Assembly (NCBI RefSeq): GCF_002386445.1
Contig: NZ_DGIR01000012.1
Coordinates: forward strand, 41,977 to 105,976
Source of the DNA: Pseudomonas sp. UBA4617
GTDB lineage: Bacteria > Pseudomonadota > Gammaproteobacteria > Pseudomonadales > Pseudomonadaceae
Direction of reading: 5' to 3'
DNA: 64,000 bases
Shown: piece by piece, positions 7,099 to 15,573 of the stretch
Layout: each line of letters begins with the position of its first letter
Numbering within the stretch: the first letter of the stretch is position 1
Notes under the pieces: model-generated
Told to the model about the DNA's origin: nothing
The model's input: only the letters and a program-made list of their open reading frames with translations
Databases searched by the model: none
Made by a program: the position numbers and the translations under genes

Positions 7099-8256
7099 AT
7101 GGTTTCAACCGACTGTTTCGAACCCGTGATGCCTGACCACCGCTATGAGCAGTTGGTCCAGTCGGTGGTGGATTACGCCATCTACATGATCGACCCGTCG
7201 GGCCATGTGGTGTCATGGAATGCTGGTGCGCAACGCATCAAGGGCTACCGTGCCGATGAGGTGATCGGCCAGCATTTTTCGGTGTTCTTTACTCCCCAGG
7301 ATTGTGCCGAAGGCCGCCCGGAACGCTTGCTGCGCCAGGCGCTGGAGCAGGGCGGGGCACAGGACGAAGGCTGGCGGGTGCGCAAGGATGGCACGCAGTT
7401 CTGGGCCTTGGCCGTGCTGCATGTGATCCACGATGACCAAGGCCAGGTGGTTGGCGTGGCCAAGGTGATCCGAGACATCACCGACCGCCGCGAGGCGGCG
7501 CAGCAACTGGATGCGGTACGTGCCCAGCTGTTCCAGGCACAGAAGCTGGAGGCACTCGGCCAGTTGACGGGTGGCCTGGCCCATGACTTCAACAACCTGT
7601 TGACCATCATCCTCAGCTCGGCGCACCTGGCCCTGTCCACCAAGGACCCGGCGCGCGCCCAACGCATGCTGCAGCACATTGTCGATGCCGGGCAGCGCGG
7701 CACTGAGCTGACCCAGCAATTGCTCAGCTTTGCTCGCCATCGCAAGCTCGACGTGACCCGGGTCGCCCCGGCCAACCTGATCGACGCCACCCGCGGTCTG
7801 CTGGAGCATGCGCTGCCAGATTCGATCGAACTGACGGTGTTGGTGCAACCCGACCTGCCGCTGATCGAGATCGACGCCGGGCAGTTGCAGATGGTGCTGC
7901 TCAACCTGCTGTTCAATGCCCGCGATGCCATTGCCGGGCCGGGCCGGATCGGCTTGACGGCCGATGTGGTTGAACTGGCCGGCGAGGTCGAAGGGCTGTG
8001 CGGTGGTTTCGTGCGTTTCGAGGTGGAAGACAGCGGCGAGGGTATTGCGCCAGCGGTGCTGCCGCGCATCTTCGAGCCGTTCTTCACCACCAAACCGTTT
8101 GGCAAGGGCACAGGCCTGGGCCTTTGCCAGGTGTACGGTTTTGCCAGGCAGAGCGGCGGCGCGATCTGCGTGAAAAGCGAACCCGGCCAGGGAACTTGCA
8201 TGCAGCTTTACTTGCCAATCTATCAGGCTCCGGCAGACAGCCAACTCGACAGGTAG
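7099..8256 (+). CDS. PAS-domain hybrid-less sensor histidine kinase
   Basis: 385 residues, no transmembrane segment. PAS/PAC at about 15-130 (YMIDPSGHVVSWNAGAQRI, then KVIRDITDR), HisKA at 150-215 with phospho-acceptor His162 in GGLAHDFNNLL, and a HATPase domain with N box NLLFNARDAI, G1 DSGEGI, F box FEPFFTTK and G2 GKGTGLGL. It is therefore a soluble sensor that should autophosphorylate on ATP. ATG 7099 has GGTGGAG upstream. The kaiC-like gene follows after five bases and a single-domain receiver after that, so all three are almost certainly one operon and the receiver is the likely phosphate target. Confidence 0.93.
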   Translation: MVSTDCFEPVMPDHRYEQLVQSVVDYAIYMIDPSGHVVSWNAGAQRIKGYRADEVIGQHFSVFFTPQDCAEGRPERLLRQALEQGGAQDEGWRVRKDGTQFWALAVLHVIHDDQGQVVGVAKVIRDITDRREAAQQLDAVRAQLFQAQKLEALGQLTGGLAHDFNNLLTIILSSAHLALSTKDPARAQRMLQHIVDAGQRGTELTQQLLSFARHRKLDVTRVAPANLIDATRGLLEHALPDSIELTVLVQPDLPLIEIDAGQLQMVLLNLLFNARDAIAGPGRIGLTADVVELAGEVEGLCGGFVRFEVEDSGEGIAPAVLPRIFEPFFTTKPFGKGTGLGLCQVYGFARQSGGAICVKSEPGQGTCMQLYLPIYQAPADSQLDR

Positions 8257-8261
8257 ACACC

Positions 8262-9707
8262 ATGGCTCAGGCACTCAGGCGGCTGAAGACCAGCATCGAA
8301 GGGCTCGATGCGTTGCTCAAGGGTGGCCTGGTGGCCGGTGCGTCCTACATCATTCAGGGGCCGCCGGGGGCCGGCAAGACCATTCTCGCCAACCAGCTGG
8401 CCTGCGGGCATGTGCGCGGCGGCGGCCGGGTGCTGGTGGCGACCCTGCTGAGCGAGTCGCACGAGCGGCTGTTCCAGTACCTGGCGACCCTGGAATTCTT
8501 CGACCCGGCGCTGGTCGGCGACCCGATCCAGTTCGTCAGTGCCTTTGACGCCCTGGAACAGGAAGGCCTCGACGCGGTGGTACGGCTGCTGCGTCAGGAA
8601 ATCGCCCGCCAGCAGGCCAGCCTGCTGATCGTCGATGGCGTGCTCAATGCCCGGGTCCGCGCGGAAACCACCCTGGACACCAAGAAGTTCGTCTCCGAAC
8701 TGCAGGGCCATGCGGCCTTTGCCGGCTGTACCGTGCTGCTGCTGACCAGTGCCCGGCTGGAAGAAGGCAGCCCGGAGCACACCATGGTCGACGGCGTGAT
8801 CGAACTGGGCGAGCAACTGTGCGGCAGCCGTGCCGTGCGCCATATCCAGCTGCGCAAGACGCGCGGCAGTGGGGCATTGTCGGGGCGCCACGAATGCCTT
8901 ATCGATGAAGCCGGCATGCATGTCTACCCGCGCCTGGAGGCGCTGTTCAGTCACCCCAGCAATGCTGGCAGCGCTACCCGCGAGCGTGTCAGCAGCGGGG
9001 TGGAAACCCTCGATGAAATGCTCGGTGGTGGCCTCGCCAGCGGCTCGGTGAGCTTGCTGATCGGGCCCTCCGGCATTGGCAAGACTTCATTGGGCCTGGC
9101 CTTCCTCGGTGCCAGCAGCCCGCAGGCACCGGGGCTGCATTTCGGCTTCTACGAAACGCCCGAGCGGCTGCGTAACAAGGCTGCGTCGCTGGGGCACGAC
9201 TTTGTCGCGATGGAGCAGGCCGGCAGCCTGCAGCTGTGCTGGCAGCCGACTACCGAGGGCTTGCTCGACCAGGTCGGGGCGCGCCTGCTGGAGCGTGTCG
9301 AGGCACAAGGCAGCAAACGCGTGCTGATCGATAGCCTGGGGGCGTTCAGCCGCCTGGCCACCGACCCGGCGCGGCTCAATGCATTTTTCCGCGCGTTGAC
9401 GGGCGAGCTGCGCGCGCGTGACGTCAGCGTGATGCTGACCTGGGAAATGCGCGATATCTTCGGCGCGGAAATCAGTGCCCCCGCGCCGGACCTGTCGAGC
9501 ATCGTCGACAACCTGATGCTGATGCGTTTCGTCGAGCTGCAATCGCAGTTGCGGCGGATGCTGTCGATCCTCAAGGTGCGTGACAGCCACCACGACCCTG
9601 CCTTGCACGAGCTGCAGATCGGTTCACATGGCATTACCTTGCGCAAGGCGTTCGAAGGCGCCTGTGGTGTGCTTTCGGGAACGCCGGTGCCACAGGGAAG
9701 TGGCTGA
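8262..9707 (+). CDS. KaiC-like double RecA-type ATPase
   Basis: 481 residues with two KaiC/RadA-type ATPase domains in tandem: Walker A GPPGAGKT at 33-40 and GPSGIGKT at 268-275, Walker B strands LLIVDG and RVLIDS, and YETPER around Glu298 as the catalytic acidic position of the second domain. The first domain has LLSESHERL there. Compared from memory with cyanobacterial KaiC, APDLSSIVDN aligns with the phosphosite segment, with Ser412-Ser413 at the S431/T432 place. In cyanobacteria KaiC is the clock core; in proteobacteria such homologues act in stress or adaptation pathways. No kaiA or kaiB is in the window. Flanked by a kinase and a receiver in one operon. Confidence 0.9.
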   Translation: MAQALRRLKTSIEGLDALLKGGLVAGASYIIQGPPGAGKTILANQLACGHVRGGGRVLVATLLSESHERLFQYLATLEFFDPALVGDPIQFVSAFDALEQEGLDAVVRLLRQEIARQQASLLIVDGVLNARVRAETTLDTKKFVSELQGHAAFAGCTVLLLTSARLEEGSPEHTMVDGVIELGEQLCGSRAVRHIQLRKTRGSGALSGRHECLIDEAGMHVYPRLEALFSHPSNAGSATRERVSSGVETLDEMLGGGLASGSVSLLIGPSGIGKTSLGLAFLGASSPQAPGLHFGFYETPERLRNKAASLGHDFVAMEQAGSLQLCWQPTTEGLLDQVGARLLERVEAQGSKRVLIDSLGAFSRLATDPARLNAFFRALTGELRARDVSVMLTWEMRDIFGAEISAPAPDLSSIVDNLMLMRFVELQSQLRRMLSILKVRDSHHDPALHELQIGSHGITLRKAFEGACGVLSGTPVPQGSG

Positions 9708-9719
9708 CGGGACGGCCCC

Positions 9720-10073
9720 ATGAACACCATCCTGATCGTCGATGACGAGTACCTGATTGCCGACATCCTTGGTTTCGCCCTGGAGGATGAAGGTTTTCTG
9801 GTGGAGAAGGCGAGCAACGGCTGCAAGGCGCTGGAAGCGCTGAAGGAAAAGCGCGTTCAGTTGGTGATCACCGACTACATGATGCCGCTGCTCAATGGCG
9901 AGGAGCTGGTGCGCGCGATGCGCGAAGACCCGGCCCTGAGCGGCTTGCCGGTCATTCTCATGAGTGGCGCGCAAGCCAACCAAGGCTGCCCGGACCTGTT
10001 TGCCGCAGTGTTCGACAAACCGTTCGACATGGACTGTATGATCGCCAAGGTGCGCGAGCTGCTGGGCGCCTGA
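9720..10073 (+). CDS. Single-domain response regulator
   Basis: 117 residues, one receiver domain only: acidic pair Asp8-Asp9, phospho-acceptor Asp52 in ITDYMMP, a Ser/Thr position in LMSGA, and Lys100 in FDKPFD. With no output domain it works as a phosphate shuttle or by binding partners. It starts 12 bases after the kaiC-like stop, third gene of the operon with the PAS kinase, so the kinase is its probable donor and the ATPase a probable partner. Confidence 0.93.
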   Translation: MNTILIVDDEYLIADILGFALEDEGFLVEKASNGCKALEALKEKRVQLVITDYMMPLLNGEELVRAMREDPALSGLPVILMSGAQANQGCPDLFAAVFDKPFDMDCMIAKVRELLGA

Positions 10074-10118
10074 AGCGCGGGGCGATCAAGCGCATCCGTG
10101 CGGCTCGAGGCAGGTCGT

Positions 10119-10316
10119 TCAGTGTGAGTCGTCGTGCTTCTCCGGGGCCGGGCTGCCGGCCTGGATACGCTTGAAGATCTCTTCGCGATGGACCTGGACA
10201 TCTTTCGGTGCATCGATACCGATCCTCACCTGCATCCCCTTGACGCCCAGAATGGTGACTTTGATGTCATCATTGATGACGATGCTTTCGCCAACCTTAC
10301 GGGTGAGTATCAGCAT
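10119..10316 (-). CDS. csrA: Carbon storage regulator CsrA/RsmA
   Basis: A 65-residue RNA-binding protein of the CsrA/Rsm family that blocks translation by binding GGA motifs in 5' leaders. MLILTRKVGESIVI is the family start, with GVKGMQVRIGIDAP and the RNA-contacting VHREEI segment including the key Arg. ATG 10316 follows AGGAGAA. The C-terminal tail (GSPAPEKHDDSH) differs from typical RsmA, so this may be one of the extra paralogues (RsmE/RsmI type) found in P. putida. Convergent with the kaiC operon. Confidence 0.95.
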   Translation of the reverse strand: MLILTRKVGESIVINDDIKVTILGVKGMQVRIGIDAPKDVQVHREEIFKRIQAGSPAPEKHDDSH

Positions 10317-10568
10317 GTAGTTCTCCTTGGTAATTAAAAGTCCGTCGGGCTAGTTGCCACGGCGGCGGGAGCTGGTCCCTCTTCCTTCTCATTAAAGACG
10401 CTTTCGGCAGATAGTAATTCCCCGACAGACAAATTCTGTTGCGTGCTTTCAGTCGCAGGTGCCGAAGCAAACCGCCAGGGGTTTGTCGGCCAAGGTGCTC
10501 GCTGGCAAGAATAGGGGGCTTGGTGGCCAATGGGAAATTTCTTCGCATCATGGACTGAATAGACCGGG

Positions 10569-11591
10569 TTAATGGTCCTGCTGTTCCGCCAGTGCTTGAA
10601 GAAATACCAGCAATGCCACTTCTTCGCGGTCGAGGCCTTTGCGCAGGCGGCTTTTTGGCAAGTTGGCCAGGCGTCCCGCAGCAAAGTGTTCAAGTACCGC
10701 CGGGTGGATGTAGCAGCGCCTGCACACGGCCGGTGTGTTGCCCAGGCGCGTGGCGACCTGGCGGACGATGGCACTGACCTGGCGCCTGGCTTCGCTTTCG
10801 GGTTCCCAGGCCAGGGGCCGCAGCAACTCCAGGGCCAGGCGGCTGCCGGCCCAGGTGCGGTAGTCCTTGGCGGTGAAATCGGCACCGGTCAACTGTTGCA
10901 GGAACTGGTTGACCTCGCTGGAGCCGACGCTATGCCGTTGGCCATTCTCATCCAGGTACTGGAACAGCGACTGGCCAGGCAGCTCCATGCAGCGCTTGAG
11001 CAGGTTGGCCAGGCGCCGGTCGTTGAGGGTGACGTTGTGTTCGACACCACGCTTGCCACGGAACTGGAAACGAATGGTACTGCCCTTGACCTGCACGTGG
11101 CGGTTGCGCAAGGTGGTCAACCCGTAAGACTTGTTGTCACGCAGGTAGCGTTGGTTGCCGATGCGGATCAGGGTGTGGTCCAGCAGGCTGACCACCAGGG
11201 CCATGACCTTTTCCCGATCCAGGCCCGGGCGGGCAAGGTGCGCCTCCAGCTGTTTGCGCAGCTTGGGCAAGGCCTGGGCGAAGGCCAGCATGCGCCCGTA
11301 CTTGTGCTGGTCGCGGGTTTCCCGCCACTGTGCATGGTAGCGGTACTGCTTGCGGCCACGGGCATCGCGCCCCGTCGCTTGCAGGTGGCCCTGCGGGTCG
11401 GCACAGATCCAGACATCGGTGTAGGCCGGGGGTATCACCAGCGCAGCGATGCGTGCCAAGGTGTCCGGGTCACGCACCCGGCGGCCTTCGGCGTCCAGGT
11501 AGATGAAGCGGTCGCGCCAGCGTCGGCGGGTCAGGCCGGGCTGGCTGTCATCGACGTAATGCAGTGTGGCGGGAAGCGGGCAGTCGAGCAT
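10569..11591 (-). CDS. DNA topoisomerase IB
   Basis: 340 residues of the bacterial/poxvirus type IB topoisomerase, which relaxes supercoils through a 3'-phosphotyrosine intermediate. Visible active-site residues are Arg143 (TLIRIGNQRY), Lys180 (FRGKRGVEH), the KDYRTWAGS arginine and the nucleophile Tyr294 in CRRCYIHPAVLEHF. The N-terminal beta domain has RRRWRDRFIYLD. Length fits the family. Its neighbours are csrA and modC with no functional link; the role is presumed auxiliary relaxation of DNA. Confidence 0.93.
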   Translation of the reverse strand: MLDCPLPATLHYVDDSQPGLTRRRWRDRFIYLDAEGRRVRDPDTLARIAALVIPPAYTDVWICADPQGHLQATGRDARGRKQYRYHAQWRETRDQHKYGRMLAFAQALPKLRKQLEAHLARPGLDREKVMALVVSLLDHTLIRIGNQRYLRDNKSYGLTTLRNRHVQVKGSTIRFQFRGKRGVEHNVTLNDRRLANLLKRCMELPGQSLFQYLDENGQRHSVGSSEVNQFLQQLTGADFTAKDYRTWAGSRLALELLRPLAWEPESEARRQVSAIVRQVATRLGNTPAVCRRCYIHPAVLEHFAAGRLANLPKSRLRKGLDREEVALLVFLQALAEQQDH

Positions 11592-11648
11592 CGGCAGCAG
11601 GCCTCGATCAGGTGACTGATCAATGGACAGCGGCCATGCGGCGGATGC

Positions 11649-12740
11649 TCAGCCCAGCAAGGCCACCGACTTGATCTGGGCAAACAGCACCTGGCCCGGG
11701 TGCAGGCCGAGCTGGTCTGCCGAGAAGCGGGTGATCCGCGCCAGCAGGGCATTGCCGTCGGCATCCAGGCTGACCAGCACATGGGCCGGGTTGGCCGCCG
11801 CCCGGCTTGCGCACACGCGCACCGGCAGGCGGTTGAGGATGCTCGATGTGCCATCGGCAGTCAGCGCAAGGCTGATGTCACGCGCCTGCACTTTGACCCG
11901 CAAGGTGCTGCCGATCACCTGGGCCGGGTGGGCGATGCGCAGCAGCGGCCCATTGTTGCCGGGCAGGCGTAGGCTGAGCAGGTCGTAGTGTGGATCGTGG
12001 CCCACCACCAGGCCGTCGAACACCACGCCGGCGTCCTCGCCCTGGGCCAGCGACAGGTCGAGCCGGGCCAGCGTTTCGCCGACCGGGCCGCTGGCCACCG
12101 CCTGACCTTGTTCCAGCAATACCAGGTGGTCGGCCAGCCGCGCCACTTCGTCCTGGGCATGGCTGACATACACCAGGGGGATGTCCAGCTCGCCGTGCAG
12201 GCGTTCCAGGTAGGGCAGGATCTCGCGCTTGCGTGGCCCGTCCAGCGCCGCCAGCGGCTCGTCCATCAACAGCAGGCGCGGGCTGCTCAGCAGGGCGCGG
12301 GCGATGCCCACCCGCTGTGCCTCGCCCCCCGACAAGGTTGCAGGCCGGCGTGCCAGCAAATGGCCTATGCCCAGCAATTGGCAGGCCTGCTCCAGGCTGA
12401 CCTTGCGTTCGGCAGGGGCCACCCGGCGCCAGCCGAACTCCAGGTTGCCACGCACCGACAGGTGCGGGAACAGGCTGGCCTCCTGGAATACATAGCCTAC
12501 CGGGCGCAGGTGCGGCGGTCGGAAGTAGCCGCGAGCACTGTCTTCCCAGACTTCGCCATTGACCTCGATATAGGCACTGGCGGCCCGTTCCAGCCCGGCC
12601 AGGCATCGCAGGCAGCTGGTCTTGCCAGAGCCCGAGTGGCCGAACAGTGCGCTGATACCGCGCCCCGGCAGGTGCAGGCCGACATCCAGGGTGAAGTCGT
12701 CGCGGGCCAGTTTCAGGCGTACCACAATCGAACCGCTCAT
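11649..12740 (-). CDS. modC: Molybdate ABC transporter ATPase
   Basis: 363 residues. ATPase part with Walker A GHSGSGKT, Q loop, signature LSGGEAQR and Walker B LLLMDEPLAALD, then a C-terminal Mop-type molybdate-binding domain (VKVQARDISLAL...). It energises molybdate import through ModB. Its start overlaps the end of modB by a few bases, and modA and modB precede it, so modABC is one minus-strand operon behind a ModE-type operator at 14197-14224. Confidence 0.95.
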   Translation of the reverse strand: MSGSIVVRLKLARDDFTLDVGLHLPGRGISALFGHSGSGKTSCLRCLAGLERAASAYIEVNGEVWEDSARGYFRPPHLRPVGYVFQEASLFPHLSVRGNLEFGWRRVAPAERKVSLEQACQLLGIGHLLARRPATLSGGEAQRVGIARALLSSPRLLLMDEPLAALDGPRKREILPYLERLHGELDIPLVYVSHAQDEVARLADHLVLLEQGQAVASGPVGETLARLDLSLAQGEDAGVVFDGLVVGHDPHYDLLSLRLPGNNGPLLRIAHPAQVIGSTLRVKVQARDISLALTADGTSSILNRLPVRVCASRAAANPAHVLVSLDADGNALLARITRFSADQLGLHPGQVLFAQIKSVALLG

Positions 12741-12741
12741 T

Positions 12742-13422
12742 TCAGCTCCAGCCAGCTTTGCCGCGGCGTCCAGCGTACAGCAGGAGCAGCACCAGGAAAG
12801 AGAACAGCAGCATGGCGCCAGCCAGCCAGTGCGCTTGCGTATAGGCCATGGCCTCGACGTGGTCGAAGATCTGCACCGAGACCACGCGGGTCTTGTCCGG
12901 GATATTGCCGCCGATCATCAACACCACGCCGAACTCGCCCACGGTATGGGCGAAGCCGAGGATGCTGGCGGTGATGAAGCCCGGGCGAGCCAGCGGCAGC
13001 ACCACGTGGACGAAGCTATCCCAGGGGCTGGCGCGCAGCGTGGCGGCCACTTCCAGCGGGCGCTGGCCGATCGCGGCAAAGGCGTTCTGCAGCGGCTGGA
13101 CCACGAACGGCATGGAGTAGATCACCGAGCCGATCACCAGGCCACTGAAGCTGAACACTACGCTGCCCAGGCCCAGTGCCTGGGTTGCCTGGCCCAGCCA
13201 ACCCTGCGGGCCGAGGGCGATCAGCAGGTAGAAACCGATTACCGTGGGTGGCAACACCAGCGGCAAGGCCACCACGGCACCCACCGGGCCACGCAGCCAT
13301 GAACGCGTGCGCGCCAGCCACCAGGCGATCGGCGTGCCGACGATCAGCAGAATCAGGGTGGTCAGGCTGGCCAGTTTCACGGTCAGCCAGATAGCCCCCA
13401 GGTCACTGGCGTCCAGCGGCAT
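12742..13422 (-). CDS. modB: Molybdate ABC transporter permease
   Basis: 226 residues, five or six membrane segments, with the inner-membrane permease EAA-type loop EVAATLRASPWDSFVHVVLP ahead of LARPGFITASILGFAHTVGEFGV, the typical ModB sequence. Start ATG at 13422 overlaps the modA stop as TGATG, which suggests translational coupling. It forms the channel for molybdate delivered by ModA. Confidence 0.96.
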   Translation of the reverse strand: MPLDASDLGAIWLTVKLASLTTLILLIVGTPIAWWLARTRSWLRGPVGAVVALPLVLPPTVIGFYLLIALGPQGWLGQATQALGLGSVVFSFSGLVIGSVIYSMPFVVQPLQNAFAAIGQRPLEVAATLRASPWDSFVHVVLPLARPGFITASILGFAHTVGEFGVVLMIGGNIPDKTRVVSVQIFDHVEAMAYTQAHWLAGAMLLFSFLVLLLLYAGRRGKAGWS

Positions 13423-14177
13423 CAGATTTCATACCCGTAGGCTTTGATCACTGCTGCGGCCTTCGGGCCCTTCAGGTACTCGACCAACGCCTTGGCGGCG
13501 GGGTTGTCCTTGCCTTTTGCAAGGATCACCGCGTCCTGGCGAATGGGCGCATGCAAGGACGATGGCACGATCCACGCCGAACCGCTTTCGACCTTGCCGT
13601 CCTTGTAGATTTGCGACAGGGCCACGAAGCCCAGCTCGGCGTTGCCGGTGGAGACGAACTGGAACGCCTGGGTGATGTTCTGCCCCTCCACCAGCTTCGG
13701 CCGGGTGGCCTCGGTCAGCTTCAGCTTGTCCAGCACCTGCAGGGCAGCCACGCCGTACGGTGCGGTTTTCGGGTTGGCGATCGACAGGTGCTGGTACTGG
13801 TTCTTCTGCAGCACCTGGCCTTGGCTGTCGACGTAGCCTGGCTTGGCTGACCACAGGGCCAGGGTGCCGATGGCGTAGGTGAAGCGCGAGCCGGGGACGA
13901 TGGCCTTTTCCGCCTCGAGCCTGGCCGGCGTACTGTCGTCGGCGGCGAGGAATACTTCGAATGGCGCGCCATTGCTGATCTGCGCGTAGAACTGCCCGGT
14001 AGCGCCATAGGCAGCGATCAGCTTGTGGCCGGTGTCCTTCTGGAAGTCCCGGGCGATGGCCTGTATGGGGGCTGTGAAGTTCGCTGCGACCGCGACCTGG
14101 ACCTCATCGGCCCAGGCAGTGTTGTAGGCAAGCAGGCTGGCCAGGGTGGTGGCCAGATAGGGAAGGCGGTTACGCAT
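13422..14177 (-). CDS. modA: Molybdate-binding periplasmic protein
   Basis: 251 residues. A 23-residue signal peptide ending AWA-DE is visible. The mature part starts VQVAVAANFTAPIQ with the anion-binding serine/threonine region and APFEVFLAADD, both typical of ModA. It captures molybdate in the periplasm for ModBC. A ribosome site GAGGAGC precedes ATG 14177, and the ModE-like palindrome ends 20 bases upstream, so expression should be repressed when molybdate is plentiful. No modE gene is in the window. Confidence 0.95.
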   Translation of the reverse strand: MRNRLPYLATTLASLLAYNTAWADEVQVAVAANFTAPIQAIARDFQKDTGHKLIAAYGATGQFYAQISNGAPFEVFLAADDSTPARLEAEKAIVPGSRFTYAIGTLALWSAKPGYVDSQGQVLQKNQYQHLSIANPKTAPYGVAALQVLDKLKLTEATRPKLVEGQNITQAFQFVSTGNAELGFVALSQIYKDGKVESGSAWIVPSSLHAPIRQDAVILAKGKDNPAAKALVEYLKGPKAAAVIKAYGYEI

Positions 14178-14196
14178 GAACGCAGCTCCTCGGGTT

Positions 14197-14224
14197 ATCG
14201 TTATATTGATAACTATATAGCGAT
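14197..14224 (-). promoter_or_regulatory. ModE-type operator
   Basis: A 28-base imperfect palindrome: half-site ATCGTTATAT at 14197-14206 and ATATAGCGAT at 14215-14224, nine of ten positions symmetric. It matches the E. coli ModE operator core (ATCGTTATAT...). It lies 20 bases before the modA start codon. Confidence 0.8.
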
Positions 14225-14268
14225 GGGCCGCAGGTCTGAAAGAGGCAAAAAGCGCGGGTCAGGCTTGC

Positions 14269-15357
14269 TCAGGAAAATGCCGCTGGCCCGACCATGGCCA
14301 GTGCTTTCTCGGCAATTTCGCGGGTCAACTCGCCCGCCGGCCGGTGCCGGCCCAGGCGCAATGCCTGCCCCGACCACAGGTTGCTGAAATCGCTGATGCC
14401 CTGCGGGTCGGTGATCGCGCGCAACGGCATCAGTGCGCCACCGGCCAGCGGGAAGCGCGGTGCCAGCTCGCTCATCGGCCCCAGCTCGCGCATGATGCGG
14501 TTGTTGATACCGCGCGCCGGGCGGCCGGTGAACAGGTTGGTCAGCGCTGTATCGCTGGCAGATGCCGTGTCCAGGGCCTGGCGATGCGCCAGCGAAACCT
14601 TGGCCTCGGGGCAGAACAGGTACGCCGTTCCGATCTGTACCGCCGAGGCACCCAGGGCCAGTGCTGCGGCCAGGCCGCGGTGGTCGCCAATGCCACCGGC
14701 GGCAATCACCGGCACGCGGACCGCGTCGGCCACCTGTGGCACCAGGGCGAAGGTACCGATCTGGCTGGTGATGTCGTCGCTGAGGAACATGCCGCGATGG
14801 CCGCCCGCTTCATAGCCCATGGCGATGATCGCGTCACAGCCGTGCTGCTCCAGCCACAGGGCTTCTTCCACGGTAGTGGCACTGGACAGCACCTTGGCAC
14901 CGCTGGCCTTGACCCGTTGCAGCAGGTCGGTACGGGGCAGGCCGAAATGGAAACTCACCACCTCCGGGCGCAGCTGTTCGACCAGCTGGCAGCTCTGTTC
15001 GTCGAAAGGTGCGCGGTTGGACACCGGCGTGGGGGCTGCGAAATCCGCCCCTACTTCCCGGTAATACGGTTCGAGCGCCTGTTTCCAGCGGGCATCGCGT
15101 TCGGCATCGGGCGCAGGTGGCTGGTGGCAGAAGAAGTTCAGGTTCAGCGAGCGGCCCGGGCAGGCGGCCCGGAAGGCGGCGATGTCGTCGCGCACCTGGT
15201 CAGCCGTGAGCATGGCGCAGGGCAGGGCCCCCAGCCCGCCCGCCAGGCCCACCGCAATGGCCATGGGCGCACCGCTCGCCCCCGCCATCGGCGCCTGGAG
15301 GATGGGCAGTTCAACGCCCAACAGGTCGAGGATGCGGCGGTCGGGCCAGTGGCTCAT
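14269..15357 (-). CDS. Nitronate monooxygenase-like flavoprotein
   Basis: 362 residues, FMN-dependent NMO/2-nitropropane dioxygenase fold: LPILQAPMAGASGAPMAIAV near the start, a GLPRTDLLQRVKASGAKVLSSATT barrel strand, GYEAGGHRGMF with the family histidine, and IAAGGIGDHRGLAAALALGASAVQIGTAYLF for the phosphate site. It oxidises alkyl nitronates, or a related substrate; some family members are enoyl reductases. ATG 15357 has AAGGAGA upstream, and an in-frame ATG nine codons before it is not used. The next two small minus-strand genes lie just upstream and may be transcribed with it. Confidence 0.88.
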   Translation of the reverse strand: MSHWPDRRILDLLGVELPILQAPMAGASGAPMAIAVGLAGGLGALPCAMLTADQVRDDIAAFRAACPGRSLNLNFFCHQPPAPDAERDARWKQALEPYYREVGADFAAPTPVSNRAPFDEQSCQLVEQLRPEVVSFHFGLPRTDLLQRVKASGAKVLSSATTVEEALWLEQHGCDAIIAMGYEAGGHRGMFLSDDITSQIGTFALVPQVADAVRVPVIAAGGIGDHRGLAAALALGASAVQIGTAYLFCPEAKVSLAHRQALDTASASDTALTNLFTGRPARGINNRIMRELGPMSELAPRFPLAGGALMPLRAITDPQGISDFSNLWSGQALRLGRHRPAGELTREIAEKALAMVGPAAFS

Positions 15358-15396
15358 GCGGTTCTCCTTGCTTGGGCGATGCAATGGGGGCGGGGC

Positions 15397-15567
15397 TTAC
15401 AAGGCTTTGCTGACCTGGATGTCGCTGATCTTCTCGGCGTCTTCACCGTGGATCTTGCGCAGGGCTTCCAGGGCTTGTTCGAGGGAAGCGTCGGGCATCT
15501 GCGCGAAGTCCCAGCGGCGCTGGCCGTCGAGTTTGTATTTGATGACGTACTTGATGGTCTGGGTCAT
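15397..15567 (-). CDS. Small conserved-looking protein, 56 aa
   Basis: A gene below the usual length threshold: MTQTIKYVIKYKLDGQRRWD, then an acidic helix (PDASLEQALEALRKIHGEDA) and ISDIQVSKAL at the end. ATG complement of 15565-15567, stop TAA at 15397-15399, with AGG/AAGG upstream. It begins seven bases after the stop of the DUF1883 gene, so the two are an operon. A beta-strand-plus-helix small domain of unknown function. Confidence 0.7.
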   Translation of the reverse strand: MTQTIKYVIKYKLDGQRRWDFAQMPDASLEQALEALRKIHGEDAEKISDIQVSKAL

Positions 15568-15573
15568 GGGGCC

